Below are positions 1 to 6,806 of a stretch of 9,401 bases of DNA, in pieces. The stretch lies in the NCBI GenBank assembly GCA_002450925.1, contig DKAU01000057.1, positions 653 through 10,053 of the forward strand. Direction: 5' to 3'. Below the pieces are notes generated by a model. The model saw nothing but the letters and a program-made list of their open reading frames with translations. It was not told where the DNA came from and did no database searches. Made by a program: the position numbers and the translations under genes. The stretch is from Thiobacillus sp. UBA6918 (GTDB lineage: Bacteria; Pseudomonadota; Gammaproteobacteria; Burkholderiales; Thiobacillaceae). Numbering within the stretch: the first letter of the stretch is position 1; each line of letters opens with the position of its first letter.

Positions 1-353
1 ACATCGCCATTGCCTGTTAGGATGAGTGTGCTGGTTTTGTCAGCCACGGCCAGCATGGCTTCCAGGCGGCGGAGTACGCGGTCGGTACGCCAATCCTTGG
101 TGAGATCGACAGCAGCGCGCACCAGATGGCCCTGATGTTTTTCCAGCTTGGATTCGAAACGCTCGAACAGCGTGAAGGCATCGGCAGTGGCGCCGGCAAA
201 CCCTGCCAGCACCTTGTCCTGGTAGAGTCTGCGGATTTTGCGTGCGGTGGATTTGATGACGATGCTGCCCAGCGTGACCTGCCCGTCGCCACCCAGCGCG
301 ACCTGGTCGCCGCGGCGAACGGAAAGAATGGTGGTGCCGTGATATTGATCCAT
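1..353 (-). CDS. hslV: HslV (ClpQ), ATP-dependent protease peptidase subunit, 3' part missing
   Basis: HslV is the proteolytic core of the cytoplasmic HslVU protease. Two hexameric rings of a proteasome-beta-type threonine peptidase are capped by the HslU ATPase. About 117 codons are present; the family is usually 175-180 residues, so the C-terminal third lies beyond base 1. The reading frame starts at ATG 353 with MDQYHGTTILSVRR. The catalytic Thr is expected to be Thr7, the first of the TT pair, exposed after removal of the short leader. Clear family blocks follow: GGDGQVTLG, KIRRLYQDKVLAGFAGATADAFTLFE, KLEKHQGHL, KDWRTDR and LILTGNGD. No Shine-Dalgarno is visible before the ATG. A sigma-32-like promoter sits at 363-390. 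hslU would be expected next, to the left of the window. Identification is secure; the start is the only one that keeps the TT motif. Confidence 0.97.
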   Translation of the reverse strand, partial: MDQYHGTTILSVRRGDQVALGGDGQVTLGSIVIKSTARKIRRLYQDKVLAGFAGATADAFTLFERFESKLEKHQGHLVRAAVDLTKDWRTDRVLRRLEAMLAVADKTSTLILTGNGD

Positions 354-362
354 ACACGTTAG

Positions 363-390
363 AGATGGTGGCGGGCTTGACGGGTTCAAG
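363..390 (-). promoter_or_regulatory. Candidate sigma-32 (RpoH) heat-shock promoter of hslV
   Basis: On the minus strand CTTGAAC (390-384) matches the sigma-32 -35 consensus CTTGAAA at 6 of 7 positions. CACCATCT (370-363) matches the -10 consensus CCCCATNT at 6 of 7 specified positions. The spacer is 13 nt, within the usual range. hslVU is a classic heat-shock operon in other proteobacteria, so the match is biologically plausible. The predicted start of transcription would fall about 3-5 nt before the hslV ATG. Found by eye, without a genome-wide score. Confidence 0.55.
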
Positions 391-393
391 CCC
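373..393. repeat. Perfect 8 bp inverted repeat between the STAS gene and hslV
   Basis: GGGCTTGA (373-380) and TCAAGCCC (386-393) are perfect complements around a 5 nt loop. The repeat starts 12 nt after the stop codon of the upstream STAS gene and overlaps the -35 element of the candidate hslV heat-shock promoter. There is no T-run on the minus-strand 3' side, so it is a poor intrinsic terminator. It could act as an operator, a pause or RNA-processing hairpin, or a weak 3' end of the upstream transcript. Confidence 0.5.
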
Positions 394-405
394 TGTTGTG
401 AAATC

Positions 406-1509
406 TTAGACCAGCTTGGCGGGAACCAGCGTGGCAAGCTGGTCTATGCCCATTATGCGGAACAACTCGTTGACCAAGGCATTCTGGCCCTGAAGCGTGA
501 TGGCCTTGCCGCTACCCAGCAACTGCATAAGTTGGCCGATGAGATTGCCGACGTACCCGTAATCCACGCGGGTGACTGCAGAGCAATCCACAACGACATC
601 CGAATGGGACTGGGCGTATTGCATCAGCTTGTTGATCTGATCCTGGCTTGCCTCGGAAAGCAAACCACTAAGAGCAAAAGCATCCGATGGAATCTCAGGC
701 TCGGGTGCTGCGACTTCCTGGGCCGCCTCGACATTTTCCCAGGAAGGAGGTGAGAGTTCGAAAGTAACGGCAAAATCGACTGCCATGTTTTCAAAATCAT
801 CCTGCTTGCCAAGCAGTTGATAGATTGCCAGCAGCATTTGCCAGTATCCCTGTTCAGCTGGTTCGGCTTGCATTCTTGATTTAAGCAACTCGATCACATT
901 GCTGGAGCCACTGACCTGGAACTTGAGCTTGCTCTTGCGGGTTTTCGTCAGCAAGTCTGCCACATCCTGGGCGCCGCTTCCGTCAAGGGTTGCCACATTG
1001 GAAAAATCCAGTTGCAGGGTTGAGCCTTTTCCCAGGCTGGAAATGATTTGTCCGAATTTGTCACCAATACCGGCGGTCAGTTCGGCAGGCAGAGTGAGGG
1101 GGCGGGAAACACCTTTGTCTTTTTTCTTGTTGTCCTCGCGCCCCTTCCACACCGGGGGCGAGCACTCAAAGCGCATTGCGTATTCAAGTGCGAGTTTTTC
1201 GAAATTGGCTTCGCGCTGGTTAATTCTGTAAAGGTCAAACAGCATATGCCATGCGCGCTGATCGTTTCCTGTAAGCAGGGATTTAAGCGCCGCTTCAGCC
1301 TGGTCCATCTGGTTGCTGGCGTACAGCATCGCGGCTTCATCGATGGCAGACTCTGCCGAACCGCCAACCTCTTCAACCATGATGCCATGACCATGACCCA
1401 AAGGTTCGCCAATGGTCGTAAAGTCGTGCGCTTCCTCAGCAGGTGCCTGCTGCTTGGCCGGCTGCTGTTCTGGTTTGCTTCGCTCTTTTCTAAAAAAGGG
1501 GATGGCCAT
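406..1509 (-). CDS. Tandem TPR-like/STAS-domain protein of unknown function
   Basis: A 367-residue protein without a signal peptide or membrane segment, so probably cytoplasmic. A polar, Gln/Glu/Ala-rich N-terminus (1-50) is followed by a helical TPR/FimV-like region (about 55-121), a STAS-like domain (about 137-215), a second helical segment (about 220-257), an Ala/Pro/Glu linker (260-275) and a second STAS-like domain (about 277-365). The two helical segments W87-W121 and W223-W257 are each 35 residues and both end in SPPxW. I count 14 identical positions, so the protein arose by internal duplication. STAS 1 has LDFSNVATLDGSG; where anti-sigma-factor antagonists carry the phospho-Ser/Thr (D-S/T-x-G) it has Gly. 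STAS 2 has VDYG there. Both domains are therefore probably not classical phospho-switches (inference; needs alignment). The gene lies between cobW and hslV. No strong Shine-Dalgarno was seen. The partner and role are not known to me. Confidence 0.85.
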   Translation of the reverse strand: MAIPFFRKERSKPEQQPAKQQAPAEEAHDFTTIGEPLGHGHGIMVEEVGGSAESAIDEAAMLYASNQMDQAEAALKSLLTGNDQRAWHMLFDLYRINQREANFEKLALEYAMRFECSPPVWKGREDNKKKDKGVSRPLTLPAELTAGIGDKFGQIISSLGKGSTLQLDFSNVATLDGSGAQDVADLLTKTRKSKLKFQVSGSSNVIELLKSRMQAEPAEQGYWQMLLAIYQLLGKQDDFENMAVDFAVTFELSPPSWENVEAAQEVAAPEPEIPSDAFALSGLLSEASQDQINKLMQYAQSHSDVVVDCSAVTRVDYGYVGNLIGQLMQLLGSGKAITLQGQNALVNELFRIMGIDQLATLVPAKLV

Positions 1510-1587
1510 GTTGGTTCGGCTTCGATTCCCGATGGTCCTGTCTCAAATTATTATGATACTGCTCTTTGGCCGACGAGTGGCTGGTAT

Positions 1588-2667
1588 TTATAGTTTAACG
1601 GCATGAGTGTTTTCATGTGTAGCAGGAATGCCGGCAGCGTTACTGAAATCTGCAAGGACTTTTGTGACAAATTCAGGCGCAAGGTCTCGCACTATAAAGA
1701 CAAAACGGCTGCGGCGATCATCTGAAGGCCAGTTTTCAAGCTCGGTTTCCGGGTAGAGCACGTGCTGTACTCCATGGAGGACAACGGGTTTGTTATGTCC
1801 AGCCAGGTTGACGATGCCCTTGAAACGCAACAGATATTCTGAACGGAAACCGACCAGCATTTCCAGTGCGGCCTGAAGCCCTGAGGGCGGGATGGGCTCG
1901 TCAATGATGACTGAAAAAGATCGAATCCTGTTGTCATGGTTGATTTCTTGGGGCTTTTTGTTGCCCATCACCCCGGCAGGGCTGACGGGTTTGTAGCGTT
2001 GTTCATTCAGCCACTTTTGAACATTGGGCGTTTTGTCTTTGGCATTGAACAGACCCAGATCGAGGATCTGTTGAAAGTCCATCTCACCTTTAACCGAAAC
2101 AAGCAATTCGGCCGCCGGGTTGAGTTCGGAAAGCCTTTCTTTTAGGTTGCTCAAGTCAACCGTACCTGCCAAGTCAGTTTTTGTCAGAATGAGTTTGTCT
2201 GCCACCGCTACCTGTTTGGCCGCTTCGAAATAACTGTCGAGTTGCGCCTCCCCCAACACGGTGTCCACAGTCGTAACGACGCCATCCATCCGAAAGCGGG
2301 CTCTTATCCAGGGGTCATTTAGCAGCGTATCGAGGATAGGTGCAGGGTCTGCGATGCCGGTAGTCTCTATTACCACGCGTTCAAACTTGGGAATGTCACC
2401 ACGTTTGCGTGCCATGTAGAGATTTTTCAGGGTAGGCGAAAGCGACCCCGATACCGTGCAGCAAACGCAGCCGCCAGACAGCACTGCCATTGGGCCCTCC
2501 ATTTTCTCCAGCAGGTCGTGATCAAGGCTAATCTCGCCGAACTCGTTCATGACCACAGCGGTGCGCGGCAGGTGGCGGATCAGTTGATTGAGCAGGGTGG
2601 TTTTGCCGCTGCCCAAAAAACCGGTGAGCAAGGTGACAGGGAGCAATTCAGGGGTAGAGGGCTGCAT
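1588..2667 (-). CDS. CobW/COG0523-family G3E GTPase, putative metallochaperone
   Basis: A 359-residue G3E-family P-loop GTPase of the CobW/YjiA/ZigA group. Members are thought to insert or deliver metal ions, often zinc, to client proteins. Visible motifs: Walker A GFLGSGKTT at 16-24; the family metal site GGCVCC at 65-70 (CxCC, Cys67, Cys69 and Cys70); the switch/Walker B region VVIETTGIADP at 98-108; and the guanine-specificity motif TKTD at 162-165. The CobW C-terminal domain spans about 247-350 and includes the FKGIVNL strand. There is no long His-rich tail, so this is not the typical CobW of cobalamin synthesis. No B12 genes are nearby. It starts 21 nt after the xerC stop, with no obvious Shine-Dalgarno, and is probably co-transcribed. 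Family is certain; metal and client are unknown. Some relatives lie beside dksA or other zinc-protein paralogues, but none is seen here. Confidence 0.93.
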   Translation of the reverse strand: MQPSTPELLPVTLLTGFLGSGKTTLLNQLIRHLPRTAVVMNEFGEISLDHDLLEKMEGPMAVLSGGCVCCTVSGSLSPTLKNLYMARKRGDIPKFERVVIETTGIADPAPILDTLLNDPWIRARFRMDGVVTTVDTVLGEAQLDSYFEAAKQVAVADKLILTKTDLAGTVDLSNLKERLSELNPAAELLVSVKGEMDFQQILDLGLFNAKDKTPNVQKWLNEQRYKPVSPAGVMGNKKPQEINHDNRIRSFSVIIDEPIPPSGLQAALEMLVGFRSEYLLRFKGIVNLAGHNKPVVLHGVQHVLYPETELENWPSDDRRSRFVFIVRDLAPEFVTKVLADFSNAAGIPATHENTHAVKL

Positions 2668-2688
2668 GGTGAAACTAGGAGAAACGGC

Positions 2689-3567
2689 TTATTTGCGCTT
2701 GGCGCGTGGGTGGGCGGTATCGTAGACCTTGGCTAAATGTTGAAAGTCCAAGTGGGTATACACCTGGGTGGTGCTGATGTTGGCGTGGCCCAACATTTCC
2801 TGCACGGCCCGCAGATCGCCCGAAGATTGCAACACATGGGTGGCAAAGGAATGGCGCAGCATGTGCGGATGCACATTGACGTCGAGCCCAACTTTGCCGG
2901 CCCAGCGATTCAGCCGAAGGGCGACCTGGCGTGCCGTAAGCCGGCCGCCATTTCGGTTGGTGAACACGGCTTTCTCATCCGGTTTGGAAATGTCGGGCCG
3001 TACAGTCAGCCAGGCAGTCAAGGCTTCTCGAGCCTTCTCGCCGACAGGAACCAGTCTGGTTTTGCTGCCCTTGCCTGTTACCGTGGCTTCGCCTCCCGGC
3101 AAATCTAGGGCAGCGAGATTCATTCCTACCAGTTCCGCAAGGCGCAGGCCGGATGAGTAAAACAACTCAAACATTGCAAGATCACGAATTTCCAGAATGT
3201 CCTCGGGTTTGCAATCAAGCAATTGCGCGCAGTTGTCTGGCGAAAGGACTTCCGGCAAGGCACGACGGGATTTGGGCGGCCTCAGGTCGGTGCAGGGATT
3301 GCGTGGGAACCCCAGTCTTTTGCAGGCAAAACGATAGAAACTGCGCCAGGCAGAGAGCTTGCGGGCAAGGCTCTTGGCCGACAGGCCCTGGCTGTGCAAA
3401 CGGGCGATGAAATGGCGGATGTGCTGGCTATCCAGACCCTGCATTTCCTGGCCTTTGGCAAGGTCAACCAGAACGGCAAGGTCACGCTTGTAGTTGTCAA
3501 CCGTATGAAGCGACAACCTGCGCTCTGCGGCAAGGTGGGTCAGATATCGTTCAATGCTTTCGTTCAT
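2689..3567 (-). CDS. xerC: Tyrosine recombinase XerC
   Basis: XerC works with XerD at the dif site to resolve chromosome dimers before cell division. The 292-residue length is normal for the family. The N-terminal SAM-like core-binding domain covers about 1-85 (IERYLTHLAAERRLSLHTVDNY). The catalytic domain carries the full set of active-site residues: Arg142 in SSGLRLAELVG, Lys in GKGSKTRLVPV (165-175), His235 and Arg238 in HPHMLRHSFATH, His261 in MLGHANISTTQ, and the nucleophile Tyr270 in QVYTH. The ATG overlaps the DUF484 stop codon by 4 nt (ATGA), implying translational coupling. The chromosomal dapF-DUF484-xerC order is the standard proteobacterial arrangement. This supports XerC rather than XerD or a mobile-element integrase. 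Confidence 0.96.
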   Translation of the reverse strand: MNESIERYLTHLAAERRLSLHTVDNYKRDLAVLVDLAKGQEMQGLDSQHIRHFIARLHSQGLSAKSLARKLSAWRSFYRFACKRLGFPRNPCTDLRPPKSRRALPEVLSPDNCAQLLDCKPEDILEIRDLAMFELFYSSGLRLAELVGMNLAALDLPGGEATVTGKGSKTRLVPVGEKAREALTAWLTVRPDISKPDEKAVFTNRNGGRLTARQVALRLNRWAGKVGLDVNVHPHMLRHSFATHVLQSSGDLRAVQEMLGHANISTTQVYTHLDFQHLAKVYDTAHPRAKRK

Positions 3568-4199
3568 GCAAGACGGGTCAATGCTGCACCAACAAGCTGG
3601 CCGAGGCGATCCAGATACAGGGTACCCATTTCCGGATAGAAACGTTTTGCATCTTCGGAAGCCAGCACAAGCAGGCCAACGGTGTGTTCGCCACGCAACG
3701 GGATGGCGGCAAATGACTTTAGATGGGCTGCGGCTTCACCAAACCATTCTTTGGCTTCATCGTGACGGAGTGTGCCGCAGGAAGCGTGCATCTGAGCATC
3801 GACCTCGTTCCGGAGCGATTCACTGACTGTCTGTTCCGGCGTGTTCCAGATGCGGATGGCGTGGTGCGGCACGGCGAAACCATCCCTGAGGTGGCGTTCC
3901 AGTTCAACCAGCAGGGAATCCATGTTGCGCGTGGAAATGATGTCCAGGGCAAGGCGGTGCATTTTTTCGGCGATGCTGTCGTTTTCTTCCCCGAATTGAA
4001 TCAACTCGGCAAGTTTGCCCTCGAGGATATGCACCTTGTCGCGCATTGAAAGCACCTGCCGCTCGGTTATGGAAATTGCATGCGTACCGTGCGGGTGAGT
4101 AATGTTGAGCGTGGTGAGCAGGTCGGGAAACTGGTTGAAAAAATCAGGATGATTGGAAAGGTATTCCGCTACTAGCGCGGGATCGGTCGTGTGTTCCAT
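3564..4199 (-). CDS. DUF484 family protein (GAF-like)
   Basis: A 211-residue DUF484 protein, the conserved partner between dapF and xerC in many proteobacteria. It begins with a helical segment holding the hallmark EYLSNHPDFFNQFPDLL (12-28), then ITERQVLSMRDKVHILEGKL (44-63), which looks like a coiled coil. A GAF-like domain follows (about 85-208), ending in FAAIPLRGEHTVGLLVLAS and FYPEMGTLYLDRLGQLV. The molecular role is not established; its fixed place beside xerC invites a link to recombination or cell division, but that is inference. The ATG at 4199 is preferred over the TTG one codon upstream because it gives a TGATG stop-start junction with dapF. Its own stop overlaps the xerC start by 4 nt. 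Confidence 0.93.
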   Translation of the reverse strand: MEHTTDPALVAEYLSNHPDFFNQFPDLLTTLNITHPHGTHAISITERQVLSMRDKVHILEGKLAELIQFGEENDSIAEKMHRLALDIISTRNMDSLLVELERHLRDGFAVPHHAIRIWNTPEQTVSESLRNEVDAQMHASCGTLRHDEAKEWFGEAAAHLKSFAAIPLRGEHTVGLLVLASEDAKRFYPEMGTLYLDRLGQLVGAALTRLA

Positions 4200-5029
4200 C
4201 AAATCTCCAAAGTTCCTTCGAATACGTTTTCGGCTGGGCCAGTCATCATCACCGGCAGGTTCTCACCCTGCCATTCTATGGTTAAAACGCCACCACGGGT
4301 TTGTACGTCGACGCGAGCGTCCAGCAGTCCCCGTGTGATGCCCGCCACCACGGCGGCACATGCCCCGGTGCCGCAGGCGAGTGTTTCGCCGGCACCACGT
4401 TCAAAGACGCGCAACTTGATGTGGGTGCGGTCGAGAATCTGCATGTAGCCCGCGTTCACCCGTTGAGGGAAACGTGCATGGCGCTCGATTGACGGGCCCT
4501 GCTGCAATACTTCTGCGGTATCGACGTTTTCCACGATTTGGACTGCATGCGGGTTGCCCATGGATACTGCGCTGATGACGGTGTTTGTGCCACCAACATC
4601 GATTTCATAGGTCAATTGTCTGCCGGGCGCGTCAAAGGGAATCTCTGCGGGTTCGAAACGAGGTACGCCCATATTGACGGTGACACGGCCATCCGATTCC
4701 AGCAGGGGTTTGATAAGTCCGCTTTTTGTCTCAACGGTGATTGATGTTTTCTGTGTAAGCTTCTTGTCGACCACGAATCGAACAAAGCAGCGCGCTCCAT
4801 TGCCGCATTGCTCAACTTCGCCACCATCTGCATTGAAAATACGGTAGCGGAAATCGGCTTCCGGGTTGTTCGAGCGTTCCACCAAGAGCAATTGATCGCA
4901 ACCCACGCCGAAATGCCTGTCTGCGATACGCCGTATCTGAACCGCACTCAGATCGACAGTCTGATTAATGGCGTCGAAAACAACGAAATCGTTGCCTGCA
5001 CCGTGCATTTTGGTGAACTTCAGTTTCAC
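4199..5029 (-). CDS. dapF: Diaminopimelate epimerase DapF
   Basis: DapF converts LL-diaminopimelate to meso-diaminopimelate in the cytoplasm, the penultimate step to lysine and the source of the peptidoglycan cross-linking residue. The 276 residues match the family. The N-terminus KFTKMHGAGNDFVVFD is typical. The two catalytic cysteines are Cys75 in EQCGNGARC and Cys219 in LACGTGAC, one in each half of the two-fold pseudo-symmetric fold. Substrate-binding blocks MGNPHAV (157-163) and VFERGAGET (208-216) are present. Translation starts at GTG 5029, which overlaps the stop of the upstream CoA-binding gene by 4 nt (GTGA). The next ATG (Met8) would delete the first beta strand, so GTG is preferred. 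Confidence 0.97.
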   Translation of the reverse strand: MKLKFTKMHGAGNDFVVFDAINQTVDLSAVQIRRIADRHFGVGCDQLLLVERSNNPEADFRYRIFNADGGEVEQCGNGARCFVRFVVDKKLTQKTSITVETKSGLIKPLLESDGRVTVNMGVPRFEPAEIPFDAPGRQLTYEIDVGGTNTVISAVSMGNPHAVQIVENVDTAEVLQQGPSIERHARFPQRVNAGYMQILDRTHIKLRVFERGAGETLACGTGACAAVVAGITRGLLDARVDVQTRGGVLTIEWQGENLPVMMTGPAENVFEGTLEI

Positions 5030-5439
5030 GTCATCAAATCCACATATTCCTTGTATATGCAGCGATCCATGACCACCATGAGACCGGCTTCGCGGGCCCG
5101 GAGTGCGGCGGCTTCATTGACCACGCCTTGCTGCATCCAGATTGCAGGACATTTTATACGGATACAGGATTCAACTACATCGGGTAGCTGATCATTTGCC
5201 CGGAACACATCCACAATATCAACGGGAAATGGAATGTCTTCCAGTTTTTCGTAGACTTTTTCACCCATGATTTCCTTGATGGCCGATCGCACCGGGATGA
5301 TCTTGTAACCGAAGTGCTGCAGATTGCTTGCAACAAAATAACTGGGCCGCTCGCTCTTGGGTGAGAGACCCACAACAGCGATGGTTCGGCTGTTTTCCAG
5401 CAAGTTGCGGATCTCGGCAGGATTGGGATTAAGGAACAA
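5026..5439 (-). CDS. CoA-binding protein, YccU family (CoA_binding_2)
   Basis: A 137-residue single-domain Rossmann-fold protein. The nucleotide-binding turn is IAVVGLSPKSERPSY (20-34). It is followed by VDIVDVFR (73-80), CPAIWMQQGVVNEAAA (97-112) and the C-terminal VVMDRCIYKEY (122-132), all typical of the YccU/CoA_binding_2 family, which resembles the CoA-binding domain of succinyl-CoA synthetase. It lacks the rest of a CoA ligase, so a catalytic role is not evident and the function is unknown. The start is TTG 5439. An in-frame TGA lies two codons upstream, and a good GGAG (5450-5447) stands 7 nt before the TTG. The gene therefore starts inside the preceding acetyltransferase gene (11 nt overlap), and its stop overlaps dapF. 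Confidence 0.9.
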   Translation of the reverse strand: MFLNPNPAEIRNLLENSRTIAVVGLSPKSERPSYFVASNLQHFGYKIIPVRSAIKEIMGEKVYEKLEDIPFPVDIVDVFRANDQLPDVVESCIRIKCPAIWMQQGVVNEAAALRAREAGLMVVMDRCIYKEYVDLMT

Positions 5440-5932
5440 GGTTCAACTCCAGCAGATAGTCGTCCATAACAAAGCCATTTCCAATCTCCAGCACGTGCTC
5501 ACCATATACCCTGAAACCGTACTTTGCATAGGCCGACAGCGCGATAGAGTTGCGTTTGTTGACGCGCAACATCAGCCTTTTTGCTGGGGATTGCATTGCA
5601 TGTCGTTTCACTTGTGTCAGCAAGGCATGGCCAATGCCTCTGCGCTGATGGAGGGGGTGTACGTAAAGCTTGTCCAGCTTCCATCCTGCTTCTGAGGCAT
5701 CGAAGAAACTGTTGGCAAAACCAACCATATCGTTGTCATGCCATGCGACATCCCAATTCTGCGTTTCCAGCGTATCGGCGATGGCGGCAGGGTTGTACCG
5801 CTGTTGCAGCATGAATTCGATCTGTTCGTGGCTGATGATGTCTGGGTAGTGAATTTGCCAGATGTGCCGTGCGAGCCTTGCCAAGGGTTCGATTCCATCC
5901 GTTTGGAGCCGATGGATGACGATTTCAGTCAT
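5429..5932 (-). CDS. GNAT-family N-acetyltransferase
   Basis: A 167-residue single-domain acetyltransferase of the GNAT superfamily, expected to transfer an acetyl group from acetyl-CoA to an amine. The acetyl-CoA pyrophosphate-binding motif A is LDKLYVHPLHQRRGIGHALL (87-105), with QRRGIG as the Q/RxxGxG/A core. Motif B follows as MLRVNKRNSIALSAYAKYGF (121-140). The N-terminal part IWQIHYPDIISHEQIEFML resembles a subgroup of small bacterial GNATs, but the substrate cannot be read from sequence. The frame stays open further upstream, but the ATG at 5932 gives a normal-length domain and overlaps the end of the acyltransferase gene by only 8 nt. The downstream CoA-binding gene begins inside it. 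Confidence 0.9.
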   Translation of the reverse strand: MTEIVIHRLQTDGIEPLARLARHIWQIHYPDIISHEQIEFMLQQRYNPAAIADTLETQNWDVAWHDNDMVGFANSFFDASEAGWKLDKLYVHPLHQRRGIGHALLTQVKRHAMQSPAKRLMLRVNKRNSIALSAYAKYGFRVYGEHVLEIGNGFVMDDYLLELNLVP

Positions 5933-6806
5933 AAAGGCTGGGTTCACCCGGTAGCCTGGTTTTGAATCGCCGGTGAGTCCACAGATACTGCTCGGGCATT
6001 TCACGAATGCGGTCTTCAATGAAAGCGTTCATGCGCCGCGTGTCTGCCTCGATGTCCTCAGTGGGAAAATTTTCCCAGGCCGGATAAAACTTCAGCACAT
6101 ACCCTTTGCCGCCTGGCAGCTGTCTGGTAACGGCGGGCACTACCTTTGCTCCAGTGACTTTGGCCAAGCGCGCCATTGCCGGGATGGTGGCAGCGGGGAT
6201 GCCGAAGAAAGGGACAAAAATGGATTCATTGCGCCCATAATCATTGTCAGGGGAATAGTGCAGGGGGATGAGTTTTTTTATCAGTCTGACCAGAGGCCTG
6301 ATGCCTTCTTGGCTTGAAACAGGCATGCCAGACATGAAACGAGTACGCGATTGAAGCAGGTAATGGTTGGTAACCGGATTGCTTATATGACGATAGATAG
6401 TGGTCAACTGGCATTCTGTGGAAAGTCGTACCCCGCCCATACTGATACCCACAAAGTGTGGAACGAGAAGAATCATGGGCTGACCCTGACAGGCTTCGAA
6501 ATACTCTCGGCCTTCTATGGAGATCAATTTTTGCAATCGTGCTTTGGAAGCCCAGATTAACAGAGCGTGCTCCAGCGCTGAGCGAACCGTGGCCTGCAGG
6601 TTTTTTCGAACCAGTCGGTTGATCTCGGCCTGACTTTTTTCTGGAAAGCACAATATCAGGTTGCGCCTTGCCACATGCTTGCGTCTTCTGGCAAACACGT
6701 ATGCCAGTCCGCCCAATGCATTGCCTACCAAGGCTTGCATGCCGAGTGGCAGCCAGTGAAACCCCCAAAGCGCTGCAAAGCCAAGGCGGGCAAGCAATAA
6801 GTTCAT
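5925..6806 (-). CDS. LpxL/HtrB-family lipid A acyltransferase homologue with altered HX4D/E motif
   Basis: A 293-residue member of the LpxL/LpxM (HtrB/MsbB) family. These inner-membrane enzymes add the secondary acyl chains to lipid A from acyl-ACP. A hydrophobic N-terminal anchor covers about 1-40 (LLLARLGFAALWGFHWLPLG, GNALGGLAYVFARRR). Family blocks include RRNLILCFPEKS, IYRHISNPVTN, YSPDNDYGRNESIFVPFFG (184-202), LPGGKGYVLKFYPAWENFP and the C-terminal EQYLWTHRRFKTRLPGE (272-288). The catalytic dyad motif normally reads H-x4-D/E. Here it is His117-FVGI-Ser122, so the acidic residue is missing (codon AGT at 6443-6441). It may be inactive, use another acid, or have a different role. The ATG at 6806 overlaps the preceding acyltransferase stop by 4 nt and suits the membrane anchor better than the longer open frame. 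Confidence 0.9.
   Translation of the reverse strand: MNLLLARLGFAALWGFHWLPLGMQALVGNALGGLAYVFARRRKHVARRNLILCFPEKSQAEINRLVRKNLQATVRSALEHALLIWASKARLQKLISIEGREYFEACQGQPMILLVPHFVGISMGGVRLSTECQLTTIYRHISNPVTNHYLLQSRTRFMSGMPVSSQEGIRPLVRLIKKLIPLHYSPDNDYGRNESIFVPFFGIPAATIPAMARLAKVTGAKVVPAVTRQLPGGKGYVLKFYPAWENFPTEDIEADTRRMNAFIEDRIREMPEQYLWTHRRFKTRLPGEPSLYD

Noticed and set aside
1510..1587. Promoter for the STAS gene around an AT-rich patch (CATAAT on the minus strand)
   Set aside because: A -10-like hexamer is present but no acceptable -35 or extended -10 accompanies it. Too weak to list.
1048..1593. Plus-strand ORF of 181 codons opposite the STAS gene
   Set aside because: It is a shadow frame: no recognisable domain, no ribosome site, and the minus-strand frame shows a coherent duplicated protein.
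5933..6019. Longer N-terminus (29 codons) for the GNAT protein
   Set aside because: It would overlap the acyltransferase gene by about 95 nt and adds residues outside the GNAT fold. The ATG at 5932 fits better.
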